From Leptospira terpstrae serovar Hualin str. LT 11-33 = ATCC 700639 (lineage in GTDB: Bacteria; Spirochaetota; Leptospiria; Leptospirales; Leptospiraceae): a stretch of DNA of 64,000 bases. The position numbers and the translations under genes were made by a program. Below the pieces are notes generated by a model. That model did no database searches. It was not told the origin of the DNA and worked only from the letters and a program-made list of their open reading frames with translations. The stretch is taken from contig NZ_AOGW02000008.1 of NCBI RefSeq assembly GCF_000332495.1, positions 65,001-129,000 of the forward strand, read 5' to 3'. Each line of letters starts with the position of its first letter. The first letter of the stretch is position 1. Shown in pieces: positions 29,421 to 38,136 of this stretch.

Positions 29421-30541
29421 TATTTGTTTGTGTTGTATGCTTTTATCGCACTAAACACTTCATCCAATTCCGATTCTGTCATATATGCAAAGAGCGGGAA
29501 GTTAAGAACTGACTTGGAGATCCGACGAGCATTTCCTTCCTTTCCAATTCTTTCGATGAGATAAGGTTTGGCACCTGGTTGGTCAGACATGGCGCCTGGA
29601 TAAATGTTTCCAAATCCAATTCCTTTGTCTTTTAATACTGCTTCAATTTTTGGTCGGATTTCGGGGTCCACCAAAGTTACGTTACAGTATCCATTTTCCT
29701 CATAACCTTTCGGTGGTTGGATCACACCAATTCCTAAACCTGGAAGTTCTTTATAATATACATTTTGGGATTTTTTACGGGAATTGATTCTTTCTTGTAA
29801 GTGTTTTAAAGATAAATTGAGGAAGGCCGCTTGTAAAGAATCTAGTCTTGAGTTCCAACCGACAAGTCCATGTTCATAATGTGAAGTTCTTCCGTGGTTC
29901 ACAAGCCTACGAGTCACTACAGAAAGTTCTTCATCATTAGTAAATACGGCACCACCATCACCAGCAGCACCTAACACCTTCGCTGGATAAAAGGAAGTAG
30001 TAGAAATGAGTGCATCTTTATAGATTGACTTTCCGTTGAACTTTACTCCAAAACACTGCGCCCCATCTTCAATGAGAGCCACATTCTTTTCTTTGCAAAA
30101 TTTACGAAGTTCTTCAATCTTTGCTGTTCCCCAACCATACAAATGAACCACAAGAGCCGCTTTCGGTTTTACTTTTTCCACAGCCTCTTGAAATACTTGG
30201 AAGTCCATTTGTAAATCGACAGGATTTGTATCGACGGTATATGGATCTCCACCGACATTCACTACTGCCTCAAAGGTGGCCCAAAACGTCGAGTCGGGTA
30301 ACAAAACTTTATCACCACGACCCACACCTACCGCACGTAAAGCCAGTTGCAGTGCATCGGTCCCATTGGCACAACCAATGGCATATTTTGTTTCTGCAAA
30401 AGTAGCAAGGCCTGCTTCCAAATCGGTGACTTCGTTTCCACCGATAAACTGTGCGTTTTGTGACATGGACTTTACTTTTTCATTCCAGGTGTCCAAAAAT
30501 CCTGGTTCAAATCTTTTGATATCTATAAATGGAACTGCCAT
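29420..30541 (-). CDS. DegT/DnrJ/EryC1-family aminotransferase
   Basis: The 373-residue protein is a PLP-dependent sugar aminotransferase-type enzyme. The family pattern [30 protein letters not shown] and the PLP-lysine region [17 protein letters not shown] are all present, as is the [12 protein letters not shown] motif. Such enzymes make amino sugars for surface polysaccharides. The nearest other sugar-active genes in the window are distant, so the pathway is undefined. It lies 16 bases downstream of a small membrane protein gene in the bactofilin-pdxA run. Confidence 0.92.
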   Translation of the reverse strand: MAVPFIDIKRFEPGFLDTWNEKVKSMSQNAQFIGGNEVTDLEAGLATFAETKYAIGCANGTDALQLALRAVGVGRGDKVLLPDSTFWATFEAVVNVGGDPYTVDTNPVDLQMDFQVFQEAVEKVKPKAALVVHLYGWGTAKIEELRKFCKEKNVALIEDGAQCFGVKFNGKSIYKDALISTTSFYPAKVLGAAGDGGAVFTNDEELSVVTRRLVNHGRTSHYEHGLVGWNSRLDSLQAAFLNLSLKHLQERINSRKKSQNVYYKELPGLGIGVIQPPKGYEENGYCNVTLVDPEIRPKIEAVLKDKGIGFGNIYPGAMSDQPGAKPYLIERIGKEGNARRISKSVLNFPLFAYMTESELDEVFSAIKAYNTNK

Positions 30542-30557
30542 TGTATGCCCTTTTTAA

Positions 30558-30980
30558 TTACTTATTTGTGAATATTTGATGAAGCCAGCCGTTGAACTCT
30601 TTGGAGTAAATGGTCCAAAGAAAAAATAATGCCCAATACAGAACTGTCCCATAAGCAAGTGCAGGGATCAAGGTTTTACTTAAGTTATTGGATGCAGAAT
30701 AATAAATTCGGATGAGAACAAGGGGCCATAAAAAGAATAAAAATACATAGATAGAATTTCCGAGAGCAGAGATCCAAATCAGAACTTCCGCTTTTGGATT
30801 TTCTTTCCAACGAGCCACCCCTTCCCAAAATTCAGGAAAGAATTGAACCAGATAAAAACAAAACACAAGAAAGAAAAAAAACTTCCAGTGTGACTCCAAA
30901 TCTCTCCGGAAGAGAGTGAGAAGAAGGCCCACAAACCAAATGAAAAGAACAGGAAAGGCAACTGCTTCCAATAGTGTCAT
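30558..30980 (-). CDS. Small integral membrane protein
   Basis: The 140-residue protein has four predicted membrane helices (about residues 5-23, 33-48, 67-88 and 104-124) with short aromatic loops, and it ends in a polar tail. No family or motif is recognised. It starts 11 bases after pdxA and ends 16 bases before the DegT aminotransferase gene. The conserved spacing suggests it is part of the same operon, but nothing in the sequence indicates a function. Confidence 0.75.
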   Translation of the reverse strand: MTLLEAVAFPVLFIWFVGLLLTLFRRDLESHWKFFFFLVFCFYLVQFFPEFWEGVARWKENPKAEVLIWISALGNSIYVFLFFLWPLVLIRIYYSASNNLSKTLIPALAYGTVLYWALFFLWTIYSKEFNGWLHQIFTNK

Positions 30981-30991
30981 GAATTCTTTTT

Positions 30992-31921
30992 TTAAGTCTC
31001 CGTTAGTCTTTCTAAACAGGAAATAAGTCCTGTAGGATCAGAGATCCCTTTTCCAGCAATATCAAAGGCTGTCCCATGATCGGGGGACACACGAGTAAAA
31101 TCCAGACCTAAGGTTATGTTAACTCCCTTCTTCCCTTCAAGCAATTTAAATGGAATGAGGCCCTGGTCATGGTATCCGGCCAAATACAAATCGTACAGTT
31201 TGGCCCCCGGTAGAAATGCAGAATCTGCTGAAAGTGGCCCTTCGACCGAAAACTTCGCCTTTCGTAATATTTTTGCACCGACGGCAAGGATGGTGGATTC
31301 TTCCTCTCCAATCTTTCCTCCCTCACCTGCATGTGGGTTCAGTCCCAAATAAGCTAATTTTGGATTTTTTAAAAACGGGGAACGGGAAATTGCAGATCCT
31401 AGTTCCTTCCAAGAAAAACGTTTCAGATGTTTTACCACATCCTTCAATGGAACATGGGTGGTTAAGGGGATGACATTGAGTTTTTCCCCACTCATCATCA
31501 TAAACGTAGGTCTTTTGTAATACTCGGCCAAGGTCTCTGTATGGCCCCGAAATCCTTTGACCCCTGCTTTTGCGACCCACTCTTTGGAGAGAGGCAGGGT
31601 AATCAGATCGGCCCCTAATTCCTTTTGCCAGTCCATGGCAGCTTGTAAAGAATCATAGGCCATCCTACCAGAAGTGGCGGAGGGTTTGCCTAAAGTAAAG
31701 ATACGAGTTTTCTTAGAATCCGACCAAGGAAGAGAATAGAATCCCGGTTTGTCACTCGGTTGGGTCAAGGTGGGTAGCGAGGGTACCGTGAGATTGTGGG
31801 GGCCACGAATGAGGTAAATGCGATGGCGTTTCCCTAAGGATAACAACAGAGGGAAGGCAGAAACCAAAAGTTCGTAGTTGATACTTGTGGGATCGCCTTC
31901 CGAAATCAGAATGGTTTTCAA
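30992..31921 (-). CDS. pdxA: 4-hydroxythreonine-4-phosphate dehydrogenase
   Basis: The 309-residue enzyme acts in the DXP-dependent route to pyridoxal 5'-phosphate. It begins ISEGDPTSINYELL, the PdxA N-terminal pattern. The metal and substrate residues are visible in RGHTETLAEY, GLNPHAGEGGKIG, GYHDQGLIPFKLL and VSPDHGTAFDIAGKG. The start codon is TTG and follows the bactofilin stop directly, so translation is probably coupled. It is slightly shorter than typical PdxA (about 330). PLP is also the cofactor of the DegT aminotransferase two genes downstream. Confidence 0.95.
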   Translation of the reverse strand: MKTILISEGDPTSINYELLVSAFPLLLSLGKRHRIYLIRGPHNLTVPSLPTLTQPSDKPGFYSLPWSDSKKTRIFTLGKPSATSGRMAYDSLQAAMDWQKELGADLITLPLSKEWVAKAGVKGFRGHTETLAEYYKRPTFMMMSGEKLNVIPLTTHVPLKDVVKHLKRFSWKELGSAISRSPFLKNPKLAYLGLNPHAGEGGKIGEEESTILAVGAKILRKAKFSVEGPLSADSAFLPGAKLYDLYLAGYHDQGLIPFKLLEGKKGVNITLGLDFTRVSPDHGTAFDIAGKGISDPTGLISCLERLTET

Positions 31922-32362
31922 TTATTCTTTTGCGTTTGGTTGTTTCCCAAAAATTTTCTCAACACTCAAAGAATCTTTGGAGTATTCCAATTCGATTAAG
32001 TCTTTCGCGCTGTGTTTGAGGTCGTTGGAAATCATACAACGTCCTTCTAGAATCACCCCATTTTGGATGATGAGTTCCGGAGTTTTGATATCGCCAAGGA
32101 TTTTCGAAGTGGGAAGGAGCATCACGCGGTTTCTAGCAGTAACGTTTCCGACCACAATTCCTTCTACGATGACACTGGCAGCAGTGATGTTGGTTTTGAC
32201 CTTTCCTGTAACACCGATATAGAGGTGTTCGGCTTGGAGGGATTTCCCCTCGAATTTACCGTCAATTTTTAAGGATCCATTGATGAAGAATTTACCATTG
32301 AAGTAAGAATTCTCACCAATAGTTGAATTGGTAACTTCGGTCTGATTTTTGACTAATGCCAT
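31922..32362 (-). CDS. Bactofilin (polymer-forming cytoskeletal protein)
   Basis: The 146-residue protein has a bactofilin core of short beta-helical repeats (about residues 15-115): NSYFNGKFFINGSLKIDGKFEG, VKTNITAASVIVEGIVVGNVTA and KILGDIKTPELIIQNGVILEG. Bactofilins form filaments without nucleotides, attach to the membrane and help shape cells. A bactofilin has been linked to helical shape in Leptospira, though I cannot tell whether this is the orthologue. A 68-base gap separates it from the upstream coiled-coil gene, and pdxA follows immediately. Confidence 0.93.
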   Translation of the reverse strand: MALVKNQTEVTNSTIGENSYFNGKFFINGSLKIDGKFEGKSLQAEHLYIGVTGKVKTNITAASVIVEGIVVGNVTARNRVMLLPTSKILGDIKTPELIIQNGVILEGRCMISNDLKHSAKDLIELEYSKDSLSVEKIFGKQPNAKE

Positions 32363-32430
32363 GCTGTTACGGGTCCGTGAATGTGATTTTTCACAGTGTC
32401 CTTGTTCCCCCCGGGAATGAAAAGGTTTTT

Positions 32431-33204
32431 TTACCCTCGAAAAGACGGGAGACGAATCAAATCACAAGCCTCTTCTGCAAATTCCTGAAATTCACGAAGC
32501 CCTTCCATAATCGACCTACCTTCCAAAACTGTGGCCTTTTCAAATCTAGGATTGAATTTGATCGGCTCTTCCATGTTCATGATGACATTATTCCCATCTT
32601 TAATGTCTTTGTTCACCGCAGTGAGAAAATCTCGGAATTTACCGAGGGTTTCAAAGGATTCTGCGATAAAGATTCGGGATTGTTTATTTTTCATTCGAGA
32701 GAGCTGTTCACGAAACTCTTGTTTGTCGGCTGCAGCATATTCTTCTATTGTCTCGACTAGGATCTTCATGTTCCTACGTAAATTTTCCATATACTTAAGG
32801 ACAGAATCCCTTTCTGTTGCATGTGAATAATCGAACTTAATATGGCCATCTCCAAGAATGGGGATATACTCCAAATCCATAATATTCACAAGAGTACCAA
32901 TTTGATTGATTTCGCTATCGTTGGAATTGGGAGAAACTTTCATAACAGGATATTGTGATATCACTTTATGTTTGAGGTTTTCTGGATTTTCCTCTCTTGT
33001 CTTCGCATTCCGCATCGTCTGCTCTAAGTTATCTGGGATTCCTTCAGGAGAAACCTCTTGCATACGACGTCTGTAACGTTCGATGTCATAGGCAACACGT
33101 TCTTTTTGCAGATCATTTTTGGCATTTCTTTCTATTTTCTCCAAATTCCTTAGCATTTTCTGCAATTTGGAGAGTTCCATAATCTGTTCTTGCGAAAGTG
33201 GCAT
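32431..33204 (-). CDS. Coiled-coil protein of unknown function
   Basis: The 257-residue cytoplasmic protein is strongly helical. It opens with a charged coiled coil (MPLSQEQIMELSKLQKML onward, to about residue 50) and has a second helical region in the middle (YMENLRRNMKILVETIEEYAA). No signal peptide, membrane segment or known domain is seen. It starts one base after the stop of the upstream 399-residue gene and precedes the bactofilin gene. A role with the bactofilin in cell shape or envelope is possible but only by neighbourhood. Confidence 0.75.
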   Translation of the reverse strand: MPLSQEQIMELSKLQKMLRNLEKIERNAKNDLQKERVAYDIERYRRRMQEVSPEGIPDNLEQTMRNAKTREENPENLKHKVISQYPVMKVSPNSNDSEINQIGTLVNIMDLEYIPILGDGHIKFDYSHATERDSVLKYMENLRRNMKILVETIEEYAAADKQEFREQLSRMKNKQSRIFIAESFETLGKFRDFLTAVNKDIKDGNNVIMNMEEPIKFNPRFEKATVLEGRSIMEGLREFQEFAEEACDLIRLPSFRG

Positions 33205-33205
33205 C

Positions 33206-34405
33206 TTATTCCCAACCTTCTGGAATGTTTACTGATTCGCCAGAAGAAACTAACGAACGTTCGATAGTATTTGCCAAAACTGTTTCGCCAGTATCTTTCA
33301 AAACTCGCCAATACAAATTGAGAGCCAAAGGTAAATACTTGAGTCGACCGGCTTTTTTATAAAAATTTAAAAACTTTTGATTTTCTTTTTTTACAAATGC
33401 AATTGAGGCCAATTGTAAATTGATAAAATAAGAATAAGGTTTGAGGATTAATTCATTTTTTAAACCTTCTTCGTAACTGTCTCCATCGTTCTGAAATCGA
33501 ACAACAGTTTCCACAAAAGGATCCATTTCATGTGATAACTCATATCCAAATTCATTTCCTTCGATCCAGTCCCCACGAAGTGCCATTTCCAAATCGTTTC
33601 TGTATCGAAAAAAAGTTTCGAAAGGAAAGTATCTTTTTGCATATCGTAAAGCAGGAAAGGCCGGAATTTTTCCAAGCGAAACCATACAAAATTTTTGTTT
33701 TTCCCATTCTTCCCATTCTGAATAAAAACCTATCAGAAATTTCCAAAATCGGAACGTTTCCTCACCAGTGAACCATCCCATTTCGATCGCATGAAAAAGA
33801 ACCCCTGCGATTTGCCAATGGGAATCGAGAGTAACGGCGTCAGTGAGAGTTTTAAAATTTAAACTTTCCCGGTTCCCTTTAACATACTCAACTAACATAT
33901 GCAATATGGAGTTATCAGAAGGAAGTTCGGAAGATTCCCATCCGAGTAAAAACAAAAACCTTCGGTTATCATCCGTTTGACCAAAGAATTCTTTAGTTTT
34001 TAAAACCCAATTTCGAAATTCTCGAATCTTTCCCGAATACAAAAGTCCAAATCCGACAAGTTCCCAATCTTCCCTTTCCATCTCCTCAAATTCACGATTT
34101 TGGCAGAGTTCCCAAATTTGGACCAAGGATTCCACAGGGAAGGTCGTGGGTGTGAAAAGTTGTGGGTCTTTGAACCGATTGGCGACTTCATTTTCCCCTA
34201 AAATGGAACAAAGGCTGAACCCGCCAGAAAAATCGGTCGATAAATAGAAGAGATAGTTTGCAAAACGAGACTGATTGCCTGAAAAGAAGGCACGTAAACT
34301 AGGCCAGAGTTCGGTAAGACTGGCCTTTTTAAGAATATGAGGGCTTTTATGGAATTCAATACGATATTCCGGCCATTGCAGTTTGTATTCTGTTTGTAAG
34401 CTCAT
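33206..34405 (-). CDS. Helical-repeat-like protein of unknown function
   Basis: The 399-residue cytoplasmic protein is rich in Trp, Phe and Tyr in short helices (for example NREFEEMEREDWELVGFGLLYSG and LQLASIAFVKKENQKFLNFYKK). This suggests degenerate TPR-like repeats. No catalytic motif is visible. The start lies only 48 bases from the divergent lytic transglycosylase gene. It heads a seven-gene minus-strand run ending at 28653, and the next gene begins one base after its stop. Confidence 0.72.
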   Translation of the reverse strand: MSLQTEYKLQWPEYRIEFHKSPHILKKASLTELWPSLRAFFSGNQSRFANYLFYLSTDFSGGFSLCSILGENEVANRFKDPQLFTPTTFPVESLVQIWELCQNREFEEMEREDWELVGFGLLYSGKIREFRNWVLKTKEFFGQTDDNRRFLFLLGWESSELPSDNSILHMLVEYVKGNRESLNFKTLTDAVTLDSHWQIAGVLFHAIEMGWFTGEETFRFWKFLIGFYSEWEEWEKQKFCMVSLGKIPAFPALRYAKRYFPFETFFRYRNDLEMALRGDWIEGNEFGYELSHEMDPFVETVVRFQNDGDSYEEGLKNELILKPYSYFINLQLASIAFVKKENQKFLNFYKKAGRLKYLPLALNLYWRVLKDTGETVLANTIERSLVSSGESVNIPEGWE

Positions 34406-34453
34406 AAGGAGAGGAACCTTCCCTCTCTAAATTCGTAATCATAGGAAGTATGC

Positions 34454-36721
34454 ATGAGGCATTTTTGGTTAGCAAGTAGAATTCTTCTCTTTTTCACAAC
34501 ATCCCTATTTGCGGAAACTGACCTTCAATATCTAATCAAATCCCACCAGTGGGGGCAAATCGAAAATCATTTTAAAAATACAAATCCTTCGCGTGAAAGT
34601 GAAGTGTATAGCTTAATTGAATTTCATGAAAAAGCACCTAACGGAGACAAGGAGAAACGATTTCGATATTTGATCTCTCTCGTTCGTGGAGTTTTTGTCT
34701 CCGAATCTTCAGAGGAAGAAGTAAGAAAAATCCTGACACAAACTATGCCCTTCCAAACCACACTATTCAAACTGAGTTATTGGAAGTTGTATACCGAAAT
34801 TACCCAAAGAAATTATCTAACACCCGCAGAACGAATCCAATTTTTAAACCGACTGAATTTAGAAGAAGACCCAATTTGCCGCCGACTTCTGGATGAACTT
34901 GTGCGACTTCTTGCTGCAAACAACCAATGGAAGGAAATTTTAGAAAAAATAAACTCCATCCAAGAATCACATAAAAAATACCTTCTTACAGGTGACACTC
35001 AATATAGATATGGGAAAGCAAAACTCATCTTAGGTGATGAAAAAGCTGCTGTTGAGGAATGGTTAAACTTATTACAAAGAGAAGGACTTTCTGACTCTAC
35101 AGTCCATATGGTCGCTGCTGATTGGACTAAATACAAAGGTTCAGGTAGTATTTTGCAGCTTGCCCCTTCAGAACTTACGATTCTCCTTCCTGCCATTAGT
35201 CATAATGACAAAGAAGCTTTGTTTCGCACAAGGCCTGAGCTTTTTTCGACAAGACTTGCGTATTATGAAGGATTCAAACACTTAACTTCTATTTTAACAA
35301 AAACAGGAAGAATCAATGAACTTTTCCGAGTTTTACGTTCCAATAAAACCTTTGTTGATATGGATTCATCTTGGATTGTATCCCTTGCCGATGTATTGTA
35401 CCAACAAAACAAATTTCAGGCAGCCATAGAACTTCTAAAAACATTCCCAGGAAGAGATGCAGGATACAACCGTGTGCTTGCGGCCTCTTACGACCGTTTG
35501 GGAGACAGGGAACTGTATTTTGAAAACCTAATTCTGTATTTAGGAAAGTATCCCTTTAATCTTTTTTACCAAGACCGACTCATCGAATATCTAGTGGATC
35601 GCAAAGGGGAAAAATCAGACTACGCGCCACTTGCAAAATTCGAAAGAGCCCTTGCCGAAATTCCGAACCTTCCTGTGAAGGGCCGACTTGTGTATTGGTA
35701 TTTGCGATCACTCAAAGAAAGTGGAGACACAGAAAAGTTAAAAAAAGAACTGAAGCGGTATTATGCCCTTTGTCCGGGTTCGTATTATACACGTGTGATC
35801 CGTGAAGAATTTTTGCCCATCATCAAAGAATCAAACAAACCCGACAATCCTACGTATAACAAAGAGTATCTTTTTGAATACTTATCTTACACCGCAGGAA
35901 TTCCTGAAGAGTCCTATGCAATCCTCGGTCGTAATTTGGGATTTGTGTATCCCAAAGATTCTTATGAATTAGGCAATAAACTGGGAGGTATGAGTTCACG
36001 GATCCAAGGTCATAAACTTCTGAATCTCGCCAAAGAATACTTCCGTGTTGGAGAAGACAGTTTAGGACTAAGCCTTGTCAACTTTCACGTAAAAAGGGAA
36101 AATCTATCCGAAGAAGAAAAAGATGAAATTTTAGTTGGGATTGGTGACCTAACATATAACACGTACTATACTGCATTTCACACAAGGTCACTCCTCAAAA
36201 GACATTTCATTCCTGACGACCCCATCCTTCTTCCGACTTCCATTTCTGTCAGAATTTATCCGAGGCCCCACCAAAGTATTGTCTCACGCTACGCAAACGA
36301 AAACGATATCTCGGAAGACAAAGTTTATGCATTAATGCGCCAAGAATCCTTCTTTAAGGAAACGGCGACATCTCGCTCCAATGCACGGGGGCTCATGCAA
36401 ATTATGCCAGCTACCGGCAAGGAACTCGCAATGCGTATGGGAATCACTTCCTATTCCCTCTATGAACCAGAAACCTCCATCCGTTTGGGAACTAAATTTT
36501 TGGCCTATCTTTTGAAATCTAATGGGAATGAATTGAAATGGGCATCCATCGCTTATAACGGGGGTCCAGGAAATTTAAGGAAGTGGAAGAAGTCAGTTTA
36601 CACTGGCGATTTTAACCATTTTTTAGAGGATCTTCCTTACAAAGAGTCAAGAGATTACTGTCGCATCGTGGTTTCGAATTTCTACGCATACGACATCATG
36701 AAAAAATACCATAAGTTGTAA
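34454..36721 (+). CDS. Lytic murein transglycosylase (SLT type)
   Basis: The 755-residue exported protein has a signal peptide and a long helical superhelix (residues about 25-600). A C-terminal SLT domain follows with the catalytic glutamate in MRQESFFKE, then SNARGLMQIMPATGK and ASIAYNGGPGNLRKW. The layout matches Slt70-like enzymes that cleave peptidoglycan glycan strands with formation of anhydromuramic ends. AGGAAG precedes the ATG. The gene is divergent from the helical-repeat protein and is followed by a hairpin before gltA. Confidence 0.92.
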   Translation: MRHFWLASRILLFFTTSLFAETDLQYLIKSHQWGQIENHFKNTNPSRESEVYSLIEFHEKAPNGDKEKRFRYLISLVRGVFVSESSEEEVRKILTQTMPFQTTLFKLSYWKLYTEITQRNYLTPAERIQFLNRLNLEEDPICRRLLDELVRLLAANNQWKEILEKINSIQESHKKYLLTGDTQYRYGKAKLILGDEKAAVEEWLNLLQREGLSDSTVHMVAADWTKYKGSGSILQLAPSELTILLPAISHNDKEALFRTRPELFSTRLAYYEGFKHLTSILTKTGRINELFRVLRSNKTFVDMDSSWIVSLADVLYQQNKFQAAIELLKTFPGRDAGYNRVLAASYDRLGDRELYFENLILYLGKYPFNLFYQDRLIEYLVDRKGEKSDYAPLAKFERALAEIPNLPVKGRLVYWYLRSLKESGDTEKLKKELKRYYALCPGSYYTRVIREEFLPIIKESNKPDNPTYNKEYLFEYLSYTAGIPEESYAILGRNLGFVYPKDSYELGNKLGGMSSRIQGHKLLNLAKEYFRVGEDSLGLSLVNFHVKRENLSEEEKDEILVGIGDLTYNTYYTAFHTRSLLKRHFIPDDPILLPTSISVRIYPRPHQSIVSRYANENDISEDKVYALMRQESFFKETATSRSNARGLMQIMPATGKELAMRMGITSYSLYEPETSIRLGTKFLAYLLKSNGNELKWASIAYNGGPGNLRKWKKSVYTGDFNHFLEDLPYKESRDYCRIVVSNFYAYDIMKKYHKL

Positions 36722-36745
36722 AAAATGGCTTTTCCCCACCCTTTC

Positions 36746-36773
36746 CTCTGTCTATCCTTTGAAATAGACAGAG
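36746..36773 (+). promoter_or_regulatory. 10-bp inverted repeat before the gltA ribosome binding site
   Basis: CTCTGTCTAT (36746-36755) and ATAGACAGAG (36764-36773) pair perfectly around an 8-base loop. The AGGAG site for gltA starts seven bases later. No U-run follows. It could terminate the lytic transglycosylase transcript or act as a leader hairpin for gltA. Confidence 0.5.
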
Positions 36774-36789
36774 ATATACAGGAGAAGAT

Positions 36790-38079
36790 ATGTCCGAAAA
36801 GGCAATTCTGAAAGTGGATGGAAAAGAGTTCGAACTTCCGATTTTAGTAGGAAGTGAAAACGAGAAGGCAATTGATATTACTAAACTCCGCCAATTGTCC
36901 GGTTATGTTACGATTGATTCCGGTTATTTAAATACAGGTGCTTGCACCAGTGAGATTACCTTTCTCGATGGAGAACAAGGGATCCTCCGTTACCGCGGAA
37001 TTCCTATTGATGATTTGGCCGCTAAGTCTACATTCACTGAAGTAGCTTATTTACTCATCTACGGCAAACTTCCAAACGATGCACAACTAAAAGAATGGAA
37101 TAGCTCCATTACCAAACACACGATGATCCATGAGGATCTCAAACGCCTGTTTAACGGTTTTCCGAAAGATGGTCACCCGATGGCAATCATGTCTTGTATG
37201 ATGGGATGTTTGTCTACATACTACCAAGACAGTTATGATCCAATGAATGAGGAACATAGAGAAATTTCCATCATTCGATTGCTTGCAAAGTTCCCAACAA
37301 TTGCTGCTTATGCGTATAAAAAATCCATTGGCCAACCCATCATCCATCCACTCAACGAGTTAGATTATGCATCAAACTTCATGAACATGATGTTTGCGGT
37401 TCCTGCGGAAGATTACCATATTGATCCAGAAATTGTTTCTGCACTCAACTTACTTCTCATCCTGCACGCTGACCACGAACAAAATTGTTCTACATCTACT
37501 GTGCGTTTGGTGGGATCTTCTCTAGCCAACTTGTATGGAGCAATTTCAGCAGGAATCCTTGCTCTTTGGGGACCACGTCATGGGGGAGCCAACCAAGAAG
37601 TATTGGAAATGTTGGAAGGCATTAAAAAAAGCGGACTCTCGGTTAAAAAAATCGTAGAACAAGCCAAAGACAAAAACTCAAGTTTCCGATTGAATGGATT
37701 TGGGCACAGAGTTTACAAAAACTTTGACCCTCGTGCCAAAATTATCAAAGTAGCTTGCGATAAAGTTTTAAACAAACTAGGAATCAAAGATCCACTTCTT
37801 GACATTGCAAAAGAATTGGAAGAAGCAGCTTTGAATGATCCTTACTTTGTAGAAAGAAAACTCTATCCAAACGTCGACTTCTATTCTGGAATCATCTATC
37901 GTGCTCTTGGAATTCCTACCAATATGTTTACAGTGATGTTTGCTATGGGAAGACTTCCAGGTTGGATTGCACAATGGAAAGAGATGATTGAAGACCCTAG
38001 TTTAAAAATTGGTCGACCAAGACAAATTTACACTGGTCCACAAGAAATCTCTTACGAAGCAGCAAAAAAACAGGCTTAA
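36790..38079 (+). CDS. gltA: Citrate synthase
   Basis: The 429-residue enzyme condenses acetyl-CoA and oxaloacetate. The catalytic residues are in LHADHEQNCSTSTVR, GPRHGGANQEVLEML and GFGHRVYKNFDPRA, and the active-site Asp lies in NVDFYSGI. The N-terminal beta-domain (AILKVDGKEFELPIL) marks the type II, Gram-negative form that is often allosterically inhibited by NADH. AGGAG precedes the ATG. Other TCA genes (mqo and sucB-lpdA-sucA) lie elsewhere in the window, so control is not through one operon. Confidence 0.96.
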   Translation: MSEKAILKVDGKEFELPILVGSENEKAIDITKLRQLSGYVTIDSGYLNTGACTSEITFLDGEQGILRYRGIPIDDLAAKSTFTEVAYLLIYGKLPNDAQLKEWNSSITKHTMIHEDLKRLFNGFPKDGHPMAIMSCMMGCLSTYYQDSYDPMNEEHREISIIRLLAKFPTIAAYAYKKSIGQPIIHPLNELDYASNFMNMMFAVPAEDYHIDPEIVSALNLLLILHADHEQNCSTSTVRLVGSSLANLYGAISAGILALWGPRHGGANQEVLEMLEGIKKSGLSVKKIVEQAKDKNSSFRLNGFGHRVYKNFDPRAKIIKVACDKVLNKLGIKDPLLDIAKELEEAALNDPYFVERKLYPNVDFYSGIIYRALGIPTNMFTVMFAMGRLPGWIAQWKEMIEDPSLKIGRPRQIYTGPQEISYEAAKKQA

Positions 38080-38099
38080 AAAACCTTTAAACAAAACAA

Positions 38100-38124
38100 G
38101 GACAGGGGATAGAATCTCCTGTCC
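38100..38124 (+). terminator. Hairpin after gltA, without U-run
   Basis: GGACAGG (38100-38106) pairs with CCTGTCC (38118-38124) around an 11-base loop. It occupies the middle of the 57-base gap between gltA and the TTG start of the next gene. The downstream bases are A-rich rather than T-rich, so it may be a rho-assisted terminator or a leader structure. Confidence 0.45.
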
Positions 38125-38136
38125 AAAACTTAAAAA

